A stretch of DNA of 10,367 nucleotides, taken from assembly GCA_905478725.1 (NCBI GenBank), contig CAJQJT010000029.1, forward strand, positions 1-10,367. The letters are read 5' to 3'. Below the pieces are notes generated by a model. That model ran no database searches. It saw nothing but the letters and a program-made list of their open reading frames with translations, and was not told the origin of the DNA. The stretch is from an uncultured Pseudomonadales bacterium. Lineage in GTDB: Bacteria > Pseudomonadota > Gammaproteobacteria > Pseudomonadales > Porticoccaceae. Position numbers and translations under genes: made by a program. Of the stretch, positions 1-5,739 are shown piece after piece; position 1 is the first letter of the stretch; each line of letters opens with the position of its first letter.

Positions 1-178
1 CCCTGAGCCAATCCCCATGACCGGTAAAGTAGTCTGGGTTACTCACAAGGGTTCAGCGAGTTTTAAGCAGGAGGGCGTGGGTGTGCAATTGAGCCCCGAG
101 CACGAAGAATTAAAAGTTGATATTGAACAGGCTCTTACGGGTACGGTACACTCCCATAAGCCTACATTGACCATGTAG
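1..178 (+). CDS. pilZ: PilZ domain protein, C-terminal fragment (type IV pilus assembly PilZ)
   Basis: The reading frame is open from the left edge (first full codon at 2) and stops with TAG at 176-178, giving the last 58 residues. The visible part has the PilZ core strand pattern: GKVVWVTHKG, then GVGVQLSP, then a short helix, and it ends in a TLTM tail. This matches my memory of the end of the Pseudomonas type IV pilus PilZ, which closes in a similar HTM-like tail. PilZ of this class is needed for pilus biogenesis and many members do not bind c-di-GMP; the N-terminal region that would bear the RxxxR motif is outside the window, so this cannot be judged here. The position directly before tatD is the order known from Pseudomonas (tmk-holB-pilZ-tatD), which supports the name. 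The gene is truncated by the window, not broken. Confidence 0.85.
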   Translation, partial: PEPIPMTGKVVWVTHKGSASFKQEGVGVQLSPEHEELKVDIEQALTGTVHSHKPTLTM

Positions 179-208
179 TAATCAATCCTAAAAAAGACCT
201 TTTACGCT

Positions 209-985
209 ATGCTGGTAGACTCTCACTGTCATCTTGATCACTTGGATTTAAGCGATCGAGAGGGTGGCCTCAATGGCGTAATCGACGCAGCTCAGGCTCG
301 CGGCATCACCCACTTTCTCAGCGTCGCCGTGGACATGACCACCTCCCGCTCGCTGATTGATCTCACCGCACAATTTGATAACGTCTACTCCTCAGTAGGC
401 GTTCATCCCTTGCAGAAAATTCCACAGCCGGTGCCGAGCATCGAAGAGCTGGTTGAGCTAGCCCAGCAGCCTCGTGTGGTTGCCATAGGCGAAACCGGCT
501 TAGACAATTTTTACAGTAGCGAGACCATTGACTGGCAGCGCCAGAGTTTCGTTAATCATCTTTTAGCCTGTCAGGAAATCGCTAAACCAGTGATTATCCA
601 CACTCGCGATGCTCGGGACGAAACCATCGAGTTGATGCGTAAACACACGCCCTCTGCCGGCGGTGTGATGCACTGTTTTACTGAAACCTGGGAGATGGCT
701 CAGCAAGCCCTGGAGTTGGGGTTTTATATTTCCTTCTCGGGAATCGTCACCTTCGCCAATGCCAAAGACCTGCGGGATGTTGCCGTAAAAGTGCCACTGG
801 ATCGTATATTGGTTGAAACCGACTCGCCTTGGTTAGCGCCGGTTCCTCATCGCGGCTCACAAAATGAACCTCAGTATGTTCGCGAAGTGGCCCAGTGCAT
901 GGCGGATCTCCGTGGCATTAGTCTCGAAGAACTTGCCAGCGCTACCAGCGATAACTTTAATCGCCTTTTCCAAATACCTGCTTAG
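209..985 (+). CDS. tatD: TatD family metal-dependent deoxyribonuclease (YcfH-like)
   Basis: A 258-residue TIM-barrel amidohydrolase-type protein of the TatD/YcfH family, cytoplasmic, expected to act as a divalent-metal-dependent DNase or 3'-5' exonuclease. The expected metal ligands are all visible: HxH near the N-terminus (H6, H8 in DSHCHLD), E95 in GETGLD, H131 in HTRDA, H155 in MHCF and D205 in ETDSP. H66 in GVHP is also typical. The length is normal for the family (about 260). The ATG at 209 is chosen because the DSHCHLD motif must follow immediately; there is no convincing Shine-Dalgarno, only an A-rich stretch, so translation may depend on coupling to pilZ, which ends 30 bases upstream. 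The next gene starts 11 bases after the stop. The genomic order fits YcfH, the TatD paralogue beside holB, better than the tatABC-linked TatD itself. Confidence 0.93.
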   Translation: MLVDSHCHLDHLDLSDREGGLNGVIDAAQARGITHFLSVAVDMTTSRSLIDLTAQFDNVYSSVGVHPLQKIPQPVPSIEELVELAQQPRVVAIGETGLDNFYSSETIDWQRQSFVNHLLACQEIAKPVIIHTRDARDETIELMRKHTPSAGGVMHCFTETWEMAQQALELGFYISFSGIVTFANAKDLRDVAVKVPLDRILVETDSPWLAPVPHRGSQNEPQYVREVAQCMADLRGISLEELASATSDNFNRLFQIPA

Positions 986-996
986 AGAAAGCCACA

Positions 997-1674
997 ATGA
1001 CCGAACTGACTAACAGCGATGCTCAGAACTCAAATACAGCCCAGTCCAATTTTATTATTCGCACCTTTCCCGTGGGTCCGTTGCAGTGCAACTGCTCGGT
1101 CATCGGCGATCGACTCAGCGGCAGAGCTCTGGTAGTTGATCCCGGTGGCGATGCGGACAAGATCTTGGCTCTGCTAAATGAATTAAACCTTAAAGTGGTG
1201 GCGATCATTCACACCCATGCTCACCTGGACCATATTTTGGCTGCAGGGGAAATCAAAAATGCCACCGGCGCACCGATCTATCTGCACAAGGGCGATCAGT
1301 TTCTCTGGGATATGGTGGAAGAGCAGTGCGCTATGTTTGGTGTGCCGACGATTTCATTGCCAGAGCCAGACCACTATATAAACGACGACCAGTCTTTCGA
1401 CTGCTGTGGTGCTGTTGCCATTCACACCCCAGGCCATACACCGGGGTCGGTGAGCTTTTGGTTTGACGAGTACAAAACGCTGATCGCTGGCGACACCTTA
1501 TTTCAGGGCAGTATTGGTCGCACTGATCTGCCGGGAGGCAACTTTGATCAGATCAAACAGTCGATCAGTCAGCGCCTCTACACACTTCACGATGATGCGG
1601 TTGTGATCACTGGTCATGGCGCCAGCACAACCATCGGCACAGAGAAGCAGAGCAACAGCTTTGTGCGCGGCTAA
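997..1674 (+). CDS. Metallo-beta-lactamase-fold hydrolase, GloB/YcbL-like
   Basis: A 225-residue cytoplasmic MBL-fold protein with a complete binuclear metal site: THAHLDH (H74, H76, D78, H79), H147 in TPGHTPG, D166 in AGDTLF and H207 in TGHG. The size and motif spacing fit the small glyoxalase-II-like subgroup (YcbL type), which lacks the extra C-terminal substrate-binding domain of classical GloB. Family members hydrolyse thioesters such as S-lactoylglutathione, but many have unknown physiological substrates, so the substrate is left open. The first 18 or so residues are polar (Asn/Ser/Thr rich) and precede the first beta strand (FIIRTFPVGPLQCNC), so they are a non-conserved extension. The gene starts 11 bases after tatD; the AGAGAAA overlapping the tatD stop is a weak ribosome-binding site, which suggests translational coupling. 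Confidence 0.88.
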   Translation: MTELTNSDAQNSNTAQSNFIIRTFPVGPLQCNCSVIGDRLSGRALVVDPGGDADKILALLNELNLKVVAIIHTHAHLDHILAAGEIKNATGAPIYLHKGDQFLWDMVEEQCAMFGVPTISLPEPDHYINDDQSFDCCGAVAIHTPGHTPGSVSFWFDEYKTLIAGDTLFQGSIGRTDLPGGNFDQIKQSISQRLYTLHDDAVVITGHGASTTIGTEKQSNSFVRG

Positions 1675-1713
1675 AATTAATCCACAGCAGTAACCTAGAA
1701 CCGGGAATAACAG

Positions 1714-2337
1714 ATGAAACAGCAACAGCTTTTAACCATGCTTGAACTGCAGAACGATATGAACACCAAGGTCCATGCTCAGTGGCAGACGCAAAATTTT
1801 GAATGGTATCGCGCCATCTGGGTCGAGTGTGCCGAGCTGCTCGATCACTGGGGTTGGAAGTGGTGGAAAAAGCAGAATCCGGACATTGGTCAGATCGCTC
1901 TTGAATTGGTGGATATTTGGCATTTCGGTTTGAGTATTATGCTGTTGAAGGGCGACTCAGCAGAGTCTATCGCTGAGCAGGTCACTGCTGCATTCTCTAC
2001 GCCACAGGAAACCGGCGACTTCCGCATTGATCTCGAAGACTTTACCGAATACACCCTGTCGAGTAAAAGCTTTGACGCCGTGCGCTTTGCCAAGCTGATG
2101 CAGGGCATAGATATGGATTTTGAACAGCTCTATGTGGGTTATGTGGGCAAGAATGTACTCAACTTCTTCCGCCAGGATCACGGCTATCAGGATGGCAGCT
2201 ACCAGAAGCAGTGGGGCGGTAAAGAAGATAATGAGCATCTGGTGGATATAGTGGCGCAACTGGATACGTCAGCCAGCGACTTTAAAGATCAGCTCTATGC
2301 CCGCATGTTGGCCACCTACACAGAGCTTTGCGCTTAG
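1714..2337 (+). CDS. Dimeric all-alpha dUTP diphosphatase
   Basis: A 207-residue protein of the all-alpha NTP pyrophosphatase superfamily, dUTPase_2 type. It should hydrolyse dUTP to dUMP and pyrophosphate in the cytoplasm, keeping uracil out of DNA and supplying dUMP for dTMP synthesis. The Mg-binding acidic helices are visible as WVECAELL (E38, E41) and LELVDIWHF (E64, D67), joined by the family's GWKWWKK stretch. The second conserved block, around residues 145-173, has KNVLNFFRQDHGY and, further on, KxWGGKEDN, both characteristic of dimeric dUTPases. The protein is unrelated in fold to the trimeric Dut of E. coli. GGGA at 1703-1706 lies 7 bases before ATG 1714; a second Met at residue 9 is an alternative start. 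The gene follows the MBL gene by 39 bases and is probably the last gene of the pilZ-tatD run. Confidence 0.9.
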   Translation: MKQQQLLTMLELQNDMNTKVHAQWQTQNFEWYRAIWVECAELLDHWGWKWWKKQNPDIGQIALELVDIWHFGLSIMLLKGDSAESIAEQVTAAFSTPQETGDFRIDLEDFTEYTLSSKSFDAVRFAKLMQGIDMDFEQLYVGYVGKNVLNFFRQDHGYQDGSYQKQWGGKEDNEHLVDIVAQLDTSASDFKDQLYARMLATYTELCA

Positions 2338-2368
2338 TCGCAGGGTTCAATTGATGCAACCAAAGGGT

Positions 2369-2408
2369 CTAATAAGGGGTTATTGTTTCTGAAAATGGTC
2401 CCCATTAG
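2369..2408 (+). other. Imperfect hairpin after the dUTPase gene
   Basis: CTAAT (2369-2373) and GGGG (2376-2379), separated by a two-base bulge, can pair with CCCC (2400-2403) and ATTAG (2404-2408), leaving a loop of about 20 bases. There is no U-tract after it, so it is not a textbook intrinsic terminator. It may be a weak or Rho-assisted 3' end for the pilZ-tatD-dUTPase transcript, or it may be chance. Confidence 0.25.
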
Positions 2409-2417
2409 TCTGGCAAT

Positions 2418-2446
2418 GATGCATTTTAGCTGTGCATCCTTATAAT
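2418..2446 (+). promoter_or_regulatory. Candidate mdh promoter with overlapping dyad
   Basis: A perfect -10 hexamer TATAAT lies at 2441-2446, 70 bases before the mdh start codon, followed by a GC-rich discriminator (AGCGCCCC). No good -35 hexamer stands at 16-18 bases; that position is occupied by an inverted repeat, GATGCA (2418-2423) and TGCATC (2433-2438), with 9 bases between the arms. A weak -35 with a dyad in its place is the usual look of an activated or repressed promoter, but no regulator can be named. The implied transcript start is near 2453, giving a leader of about 64 bases. Confidence 0.5.
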
Positions 2447-2458
2447 AGCGCCCCGAAA

Positions 2459-2482
2459 TAGAGCAACTAATTTGCTGCTCTA
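2459..2482 (+). other. mdh leader stem-loop
   Basis: TAGAGCA (2459-2465) is the exact reverse complement of TGCTCTA (2476-2482), giving a 7-bp stem with a 10-base loop in the predicted 5' leader of mdh, 24 bases before the ribosome-binding site. It has no U-tail and does not sequester the GGAGA. A role in mRNA stability is possible; none is shown. Confidence 0.35.
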
Positions 2483-2505
2483 CATTAGGCCTACATAACT
2501 TTTCC

Positions 2506-2519
2506 GGAGAACCACCTTG
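2506..2519 (+). promoter_or_regulatory. Ribosome-binding site and TTG start of mdh
   Basis: GGAGA at 2506-2510 lies 6 bases before TTG at 2517-2519. The frame has a TAA stop at 2496-2498, and between it and the Rossmann GAAGQ motif the only possible initiation codon is this TTG. The strong SD compensates for a rare start codon. Confidence 0.85.
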
Positions 2520-3497
2520 AAATCACCCGTTCGCGTTACTGTCACAGGGGCCGCAGGCCAAATTAGCTACTCTCTATTGTTTCGTATCGCCGCTGGCGAA
2601 ATGCTTGGCACCGATCAGCCGATTATTTTACAGATGCTTGAGATCACTCCAGCATTGGAAGCACTGAAAGGTGTGGCCATGGAACTTGAAGACTGCGCAT
2701 TCCCGCTGCTGACCGATATGGTTTGCACCGACGACGCCGCTGTTGCTTTCAAAGACACCGATTACGCTCTGCTGGTTGGCGCACGTCCTCGTGGTCCTGG
2801 CATGGAGCGTAAGGACCTGCTCGAAGCTAACGCTGCGATCTTCTCTGCCCAGGGCAAAGCAATTGATGCTAATGCTTCAAAGGACATCAAAGTATTGGTC
2901 GTCGGCAACCCAGCCAACACTAACTCATTAATTGCTCAGCGCAACGCACCGTCAATTAATCCCCGTCAATTTACTGCCATGACTCGTCTCGATCACAATC
3001 GTGCACTGAGCCAAATCGCAGCTAAGACGGGTACCACGATCAATGACGTGACCCACATGACTATCTGGGGCAATCACTCAGCAACACAGTATCCCGATAT
3101 TCACCAGACTAAAGTCAATGGCAAAGCTGCCATTGATATGGTTGATCAGGACTGGTACGAAAACGACTTTATCCCTGTTGTACAGCAGCGTGGCGCAGCG
3201 ATTATTAAGGCCCGTGGCGCTTCAAGTGCCGCTTCAGCAGCTAACGCAGCTATTGCTCATATGCGCAGCTGGGCTCTGGGTACTGCCGACGGCGATTGGG
3301 TGAGCATGGGTGTTTACAGTGATGGCAGCTACGGCATCACCGAAGGCCTGATCTACTCTTTCCCTTGCGTCTGTAAAGACGGCGACTGGGAAATTGTCCA
3401 GGGCGTTGAAATCAATGATTTCTCTCGCGCCAAGATGACGGCGACTCAGCAAGAACTGACCGAAGAGCGCGATGCGGTTCAGCACCTGCTGCCATAG
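2517..3497 (+). CDS. mdh: Malate dehydrogenase (NAD-dependent, 326-residue type)
   Basis: Cytoplasmic TCA-cycle enzyme interconverting malate and oxaloacetate. The N-terminal Rossmann fold opens with GAAGQISY (G11-Q15); the substrate-binding loop has [11 protein letters not shown] (R92, R98); NPANTN starts at N131; the catalytic pair is D159 in RLDHNRA (with substrate Arg R162) and H187 in [12 protein letters not shown]. The M at the mobile loop (GPGM) and the overall length of 326 match the cytosolic-like bacterial MDH group also found in Burkholderia, Pseudomonas relatives and Aquaspirillum, not the 312-residue enzyme of E. coli. Start is TTG (see the start-site entry). The gene stands alone with its own candidate promoter and a terminator 47 bases after its stop, consistent with monocistronic transcription. 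No key residue is missing. Confidence 0.95.
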   Translation: MKSPVRVTVTGAAGQISYSLLFRIAAGEMLGTDQPIILQMLEITPALEALKGVAMELEDCAFPLLTDMVCTDDAAVAFKDTDYALLVGARPRGPGMERKDLLEANAAIFSAQGKAIDANASKDIKVLVVGNPANTNSLIAQRNAPSINPRQFTAMTRLDHNRALSQIAAKTGTTINDVTHMTIWGNHSATQYPDIHQTKVNGKAAIDMVDQDWYENDFIPVVQQRGAAIIKARGASSAASAANAAIAHMRSWALGTADGDWVSMGVYSDGSYGITEGLIYSFPCVCKDGDWEIVQGVEINDFSRAKMTATQQELTEERDAVQHLLP

Positions 3498-3534
3498 ACT
3501 GTTCAAAGCCGCTAGAATTTAACGGCGGGCAGTC
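3497..3534 (+). other. Hairpin overlapping the mdh stop codon
   Basis: GACTG (3497-3501) pairs with CAGTC (3530-3534), and inside it GCCG (3508-3511) pairs with CGGC (3523-3526). The first base of the outer stem is the last base of the mdh TAG stop. It lies directly before the terminator hairpin and shares complementary segments with it. Confidence 0.4.
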
Positions 3535-3543
3535 AGCAATATC

Positions 3544-3582
3544 AAAGGGCCGTTTATTCTTCATTGAGTAAGCGGCTTTTTT
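3544..3582 (+). terminator. Rho-independent terminator of mdh
   Basis: GCCGTTTA (3549-3556) pairs with TAAGCGGC (3569-3576), with one G-U pair and a 12-base loop; A and G bases at 3544-3548 extend the stem into the T-run at 3577-3582. An alternative 9-bp helix, AAAGCCGCT (3505-3513) with AGCGGCTTT (3571-3579), would end at the same U-run, so termination here is likely whichever fold forms. Confidence 0.8.
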
Positions 3583-3706
3583 GTATCTGCAGATTTAGGT
3601 GTTTTTGCCGCTAAATAAGCCCTCAGGGACGCTTTTACTGGTGGCTTGGACAATAAATTTGCTACAGTAAGCGACCTTAAAAACAGCCTCTTATTGGGAG
3701 AGAACA

Positions 3707-4180
3707 ATGGCATTTTCTGAAGTTGGAACTCCGGCGAGCGATTTTTCGCTTTTTAATCAGCGTGGCGAAAAAGTCAGTCTGGCGGACTTCCGCGGTATCA
3801 AGAACGTGCTGCTCTATTTTTACCCCAAAGCAATGACACCAGGCTGCACTGTGCAAGCCTGCGGTATTCGCGACAGCAAAGATCAGTTCGCAGAGCTGGA
3901 TACAGTGGTCATGGCTGTCAGCCCAGATTCAGTGGACCGACTGGTGAAGTTTGAAGACAAGCAGGAGCTGAACTTTACGCTGCTCTCCGACGAAGATCAT
4001 CAGGTTACCGAAAGCTACGGCGCCTGGGATATGAAGAAGTTTATGGGTCGCGAATATATGGGCGTACTGCGCAGCACCTTTGTGATTGGCAAAGATGGTC
4101 TGATTAAGCATGTGATGCCAAAGGTGAAAACCAAAACCCATCACGATGACGCATTAGCCTGGATTAAAGAGAACCTTTAG
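3707..4180 (+). CDS. bcp: Thiol peroxidase Bcp / PrxQ (peroxiredoxin)
   Basis: A 157-residue atypical 2-Cys peroxiredoxin of the Bcp/PrxQ group, which reduces hydrogen peroxide and organic hydroperoxides in the cytoplasm and is recycled by thioredoxin. The peroxidatic motif is TPGCTVQAC: peroxidatic C47 within the PxxxT/SxxC-type context (T44, C47) and resolving C52 in the CX4C spacing typical of the Bcp subgroup. The conserved active-site Arg is R122 in LRSTFVI. Length is as expected (about 155). GGGAG at 3696-3700 sits 6 bases before ATG 3707. The gene lies between terminated mdh and yajC; the 124 bases after the mdh terminator should hold its promoter. A TACAGT at 3663-3668 followed by AAGCGACC resembles the -10 and discriminator seen before mdh, but no -35 stands out. 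Confidence 0.95.
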   Translation: MAFSEVGTPASDFSLFNQRGEKVSLADFRGIKNVLLYFYPKAMTPGCTVQACGIRDSKDQFAELDTVVMAVSPDSVDRLVKFEDKQELNFTLLSDEDHQVTESYGAWDMKKFMGREYMGVLRSTFVIGKDGLIKHVMPKVKTKTHHDDALAWIKENL

Positions 4181-4229
4181 TTTTTTAGTTCTTTAGTTCG
4201 ACAAAAGGATTTTTAACTGTAACTGCCAA

Positions 4230-4243
4230 GACACAATAGTGTC
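4230..4243 (+). promoter_or_regulatory. Short dyad and possible -10 before yajC
   Basis: GACAC-AATA-GTGTC is a perfect 5-bp dyad. It contains CACAAT at 4232-4237, which matches 4 of 6 bases of a -10 hexamer and is followed by a GC-rich stretch (GTCGCGGC), like the candidate -10 regions of mdh and bcp. No -35 is evident. It could equally be a small hairpin in a bcp-yajC readthrough transcript. Confidence 0.25.
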
Positions 4244-4258
4244 GCGGCACCAATGCTC

Positions 4259-4294
4259 TAACTTTAGTATTTTAACTTTAGTATTTTAACTTTA
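4259..4294 (+). repeat. 14-bp tandem repeat, 2.6 copies, in the yajC leader
   Basis: The unit TAACTTTAGTATTT occurs exactly at 4259-4272 and 4273-4286, and its first 8 bases again at 4287-4294. The last partial copy runs directly into the AAGGA ribosome-binding site of yajC. The unit is AT-rich and perfect, the sort of repeat that can gain or lose copies by replication slippage, which would change the leader length but not the reading frame. Confidence 0.9.
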
Positions 4295-4298
4295 AGGA
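4294..4298 (+). promoter_or_regulatory. yajC: Ribosome-binding site that fixes the yajC start
   Basis: AAGGA at 4294-4298 is 6 bases before ATG 4305, an ideal spacing. The in-frame TTG at 4299 touches the SD directly and cannot use it, so ATG 4305 is the start. Confidence 0.8.
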
Positions 4299-4304
4299 TT
4301 GACT

Positions 4305-4634
4305 ATGTTTTTTATCTCCAGTGCACAGGCACAGACGGCTGCCGGCTCAGGCGACCCAGGTATCACCGGCTCTCTGATTATGTTTGGCGGACTCTTTATC
4401 TTTATGTACCTGTTCATTATTCGTCCCCAGCGCAAGCGTCAAAAAGAGCACACAGATCTGATCACTGGACTGGGCAAGGGCGATGAAGTCACTATGACCA
4501 GTGGTATCTTGGGTAAGATCGTCAAGCTTGAAGGCGAATATGTAGTGGTTGAAGTGAACGACAAACTTGAGCTTAAGTTTCAAAAGTCCGCGGTTCACGC
4601 GGTGCTGCCAAAAGGCACTATCAAGGCGATCTAA
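4305..4634 (+). CDS. yajC: Preprotein translocase accessory subunit YajC
   Basis: With ATG 4305 the protein has 109 residues and begins MFFISSAQAQ, as in E. coli YajC (MSFFIS...). One transmembrane helix spans about residues 20-39 and runs into IIRPQRKRQKEH, the family hallmark; the remainder (about 50-109) is the small cytoplasmic beta-rich domain with GDEVTMTSGILGKI and a VVVEV strand. YajC associates with SecDF at the inner membrane and has been linked to the AcrB pump and to YidC in E. coli. The usual neighbours are tgt upstream and secD-secF downstream. Here bcp precedes it, and a strong terminator follows 11 bases after the stop, so it is transcriptionally separate from any secDF. Either the locus has been rearranged or this is a second copy. 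Confidence 0.93.
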   Translation: MFFISSAQAQTAAGSGDPGITGSLIMFGGLFIFMYLFIIRPQRKRQKEHTDLITGLGKGDEVTMTSGILGKIVKLEGEYVVVEVNDKLELKFQKSAVHAVLPKGTIKAI

Positions 4635-4645
4635 CATCGCAACCG

Positions 4646-4672
4646 AAAAAGGCCGCTCACGCGGCCTTTTTT
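4646..4672 (+). terminator. Rho-independent terminator of yajC
   Basis: AAAAAGGCCGC (4646-4656) pairs perfectly with GCGGCCTTTTT (4661-4671) around the tetraloop TCAC, ending in a run of six T. The symmetrical A and T runs would allow it to work in both directions, although no gene faces it from the right. Confidence 0.93.
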
Positions 4673-4704
4673 ACAATTAGCTAATGTTCGGAGAGAGTCG
4701 CTAA

Positions 4705-5697
4705 ATGATTGATTATCCGGAGAGACTGAATCTCGCCCAAACACCGACGCCGTTCTATCCCTTAGATCGTCTATCTGAGCAGCTTGGCGGGCCTCGCATC
4801 TGGATTAAGCGCGACGATCTCACTGGCGCTGCCACCTCTGGCAATAAGATCCGCAAGCTTGAGTTTCTCCTGGCTGAAGCACTGGCCAATGGCTGCGACA
4901 CATTAATTACCTCTGGCGGTGTGCAATCCAACCACTGCCGCTCTGTGGCACTACTCGGCGCTCAGCTGGGTCTGAAAGTTCATCTATTGTTACGTGCGGA
5001 TATTGAGCCCAAACCTGTGGGTAATCTGCTGCTCGACCATCTGGCCGGTGCCACCATTAGCCACTACAGTCTCGATGAGTACCGCAGCTTGGATAAACTC
5101 TTTGCTCAGTGGCAAGAGCACTACGCTAGTCTCGGTAGCAAAGCCTATTCAATTCCTACCGGCGGCAGTAATGGCACTGGTATGTGGGGCTATATAGCTG
5201 CTGCAGAGGAGCTGACTAAGGACTTTAAACGCAATGGAATCCTGCCCCAGGCAATCGTTCACGCCACCGGTTCTGCCGGCACTCAGGCGGGCTTAATGCT
5301 GGGTTGCCAGTTGCATCAGGTCAATACTCAAGTAAAGGCCTATGCTGTCTGTGATAACGCCGCTTATTTTACCCGCAAGGTGCGTCGTGACCTTGAGCAA
5401 TGGCAGAGCCAGTACAGCCCAGAAACCGATATTTCAGCCCTAATTGCCGATACCTGCGATGACTATGTGGGCCCGGCTTACGGTGTTGCTGATCAAGAGG
5501 TCTTCGACTGTATTAAACAGGTTGCTGCTCTAGAGGGCATTTTGCTCGACCCGGTTTACACTGGCAAAGCATTCTTTGGCATGATGGAAGATATTAAAAA
5601 AGGTAAGTTCTCCGGCGGGCAGGGCAAGGATATTGTCTTTCTCCACACTGGCGGACTATTTGGACTATTCGCCCAGCAGCACCACTTGGGTTACTAG
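4705..5697 (+). CDS. dcyD: PLP-dependent D-cysteine desulfhydrase (ACC deaminase family)
   Basis: A 330-residue fold-type II PLP enzyme. The Schiff-base lysine is K48 in SGNKIRKLEF, and the substrate-binding serine is S75 in GGVQSNHCR. ACC deaminases carry Glu and Leu at two specificity positions (E295 and L322 in the Pseudomonas enzyme); here the equivalents are T286 in DPVYTGKAF and T315 in FLHTGG, the pair known in Salmonella D-cysteine desulfhydrase, and the residue after SN is His instead of Gln. The predicted reaction is D-cysteine to pyruvate, ammonia and sulfide in the cytoplasm. The marine enzyme L-cysteate sulfo-lyase (CuyA) belongs to the same family, so cysteate is an alternative substrate. 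GGAGAGAG at 4690-4697 is a strong SD. The gene follows the yajC terminator; TACAAT at 4672-4677 might be its -10, without a clear -35. It heads a likely operon with the symporter 42 bases downstream. Confidence 0.88.
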   Translation: MIDYPERLNLAQTPTPFYPLDRLSEQLGGPRIWIKRDDLTGAATSGNKIRKLEFLLAEALANGCDTLITSGGVQSNHCRSVALLGAQLGLKVHLLLRADIEPKPVGNLLLDHLAGATISHYSLDEYRSLDKLFAQWQEHYASLGSKAYSIPTGGSNGTGMWGYIAAAEELTKDFKRNGILPQAIVHATGSAGTQAGLMLGCQLHQVNTQVKAYAVCDNAAYFTRKVRRDLEQWQSQYSPETDISALIADTCDDYVGPAYGVADQEVFDCIKQVAALEGILLDPVYTGKAFFGMMEDIKKGKFSGGQGKDIVFLHTGGLFGLFAQQHHLGY

Positions 5698-5739
5698 CTA
5701 GAAGATAAAAATAATAAAAACACAAAAAAAGGGACTGTT

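Noticed and set aside
1957..2259. A 100-codon - strand frame with a hydrophobic start opposite the dUTPase gene
   Set aside because: It mirrors conserved dUTPase codons; the hydrophobic stretch is a by-product of the complementary strand and there is no independent support.
2743..3303. Short + strand frames of about 60 codons in alternative frame within mdh
   Set aside because: They lie wholly inside a fully conserved malate dehydrogenase and show no start-site or domain support.
3640..3675. A sigma-70 promoter for bcp using TTGGAC or TGGACA with TACAGT
   Set aside because: The spacing between the -35-like and -10-like hexamers is only 10-11 bases, and no better pair was found; only the -10-like element is mentioned.
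4299..4304. TTG at 4299 as the start of yajC, adding two residues
   Set aside because: It touches the AAGGA ribosome-binding site with no spacing, whereas ATG 4305 has ideal spacing and gives the family's typical N-terminus.
4705..5697. Naming the PLP enzyme ACC deaminase (acdS)
   Set aside because: The Glu and Leu specificity residues of ACC deaminase are replaced by T286 and T315, and the residue after SN is His.
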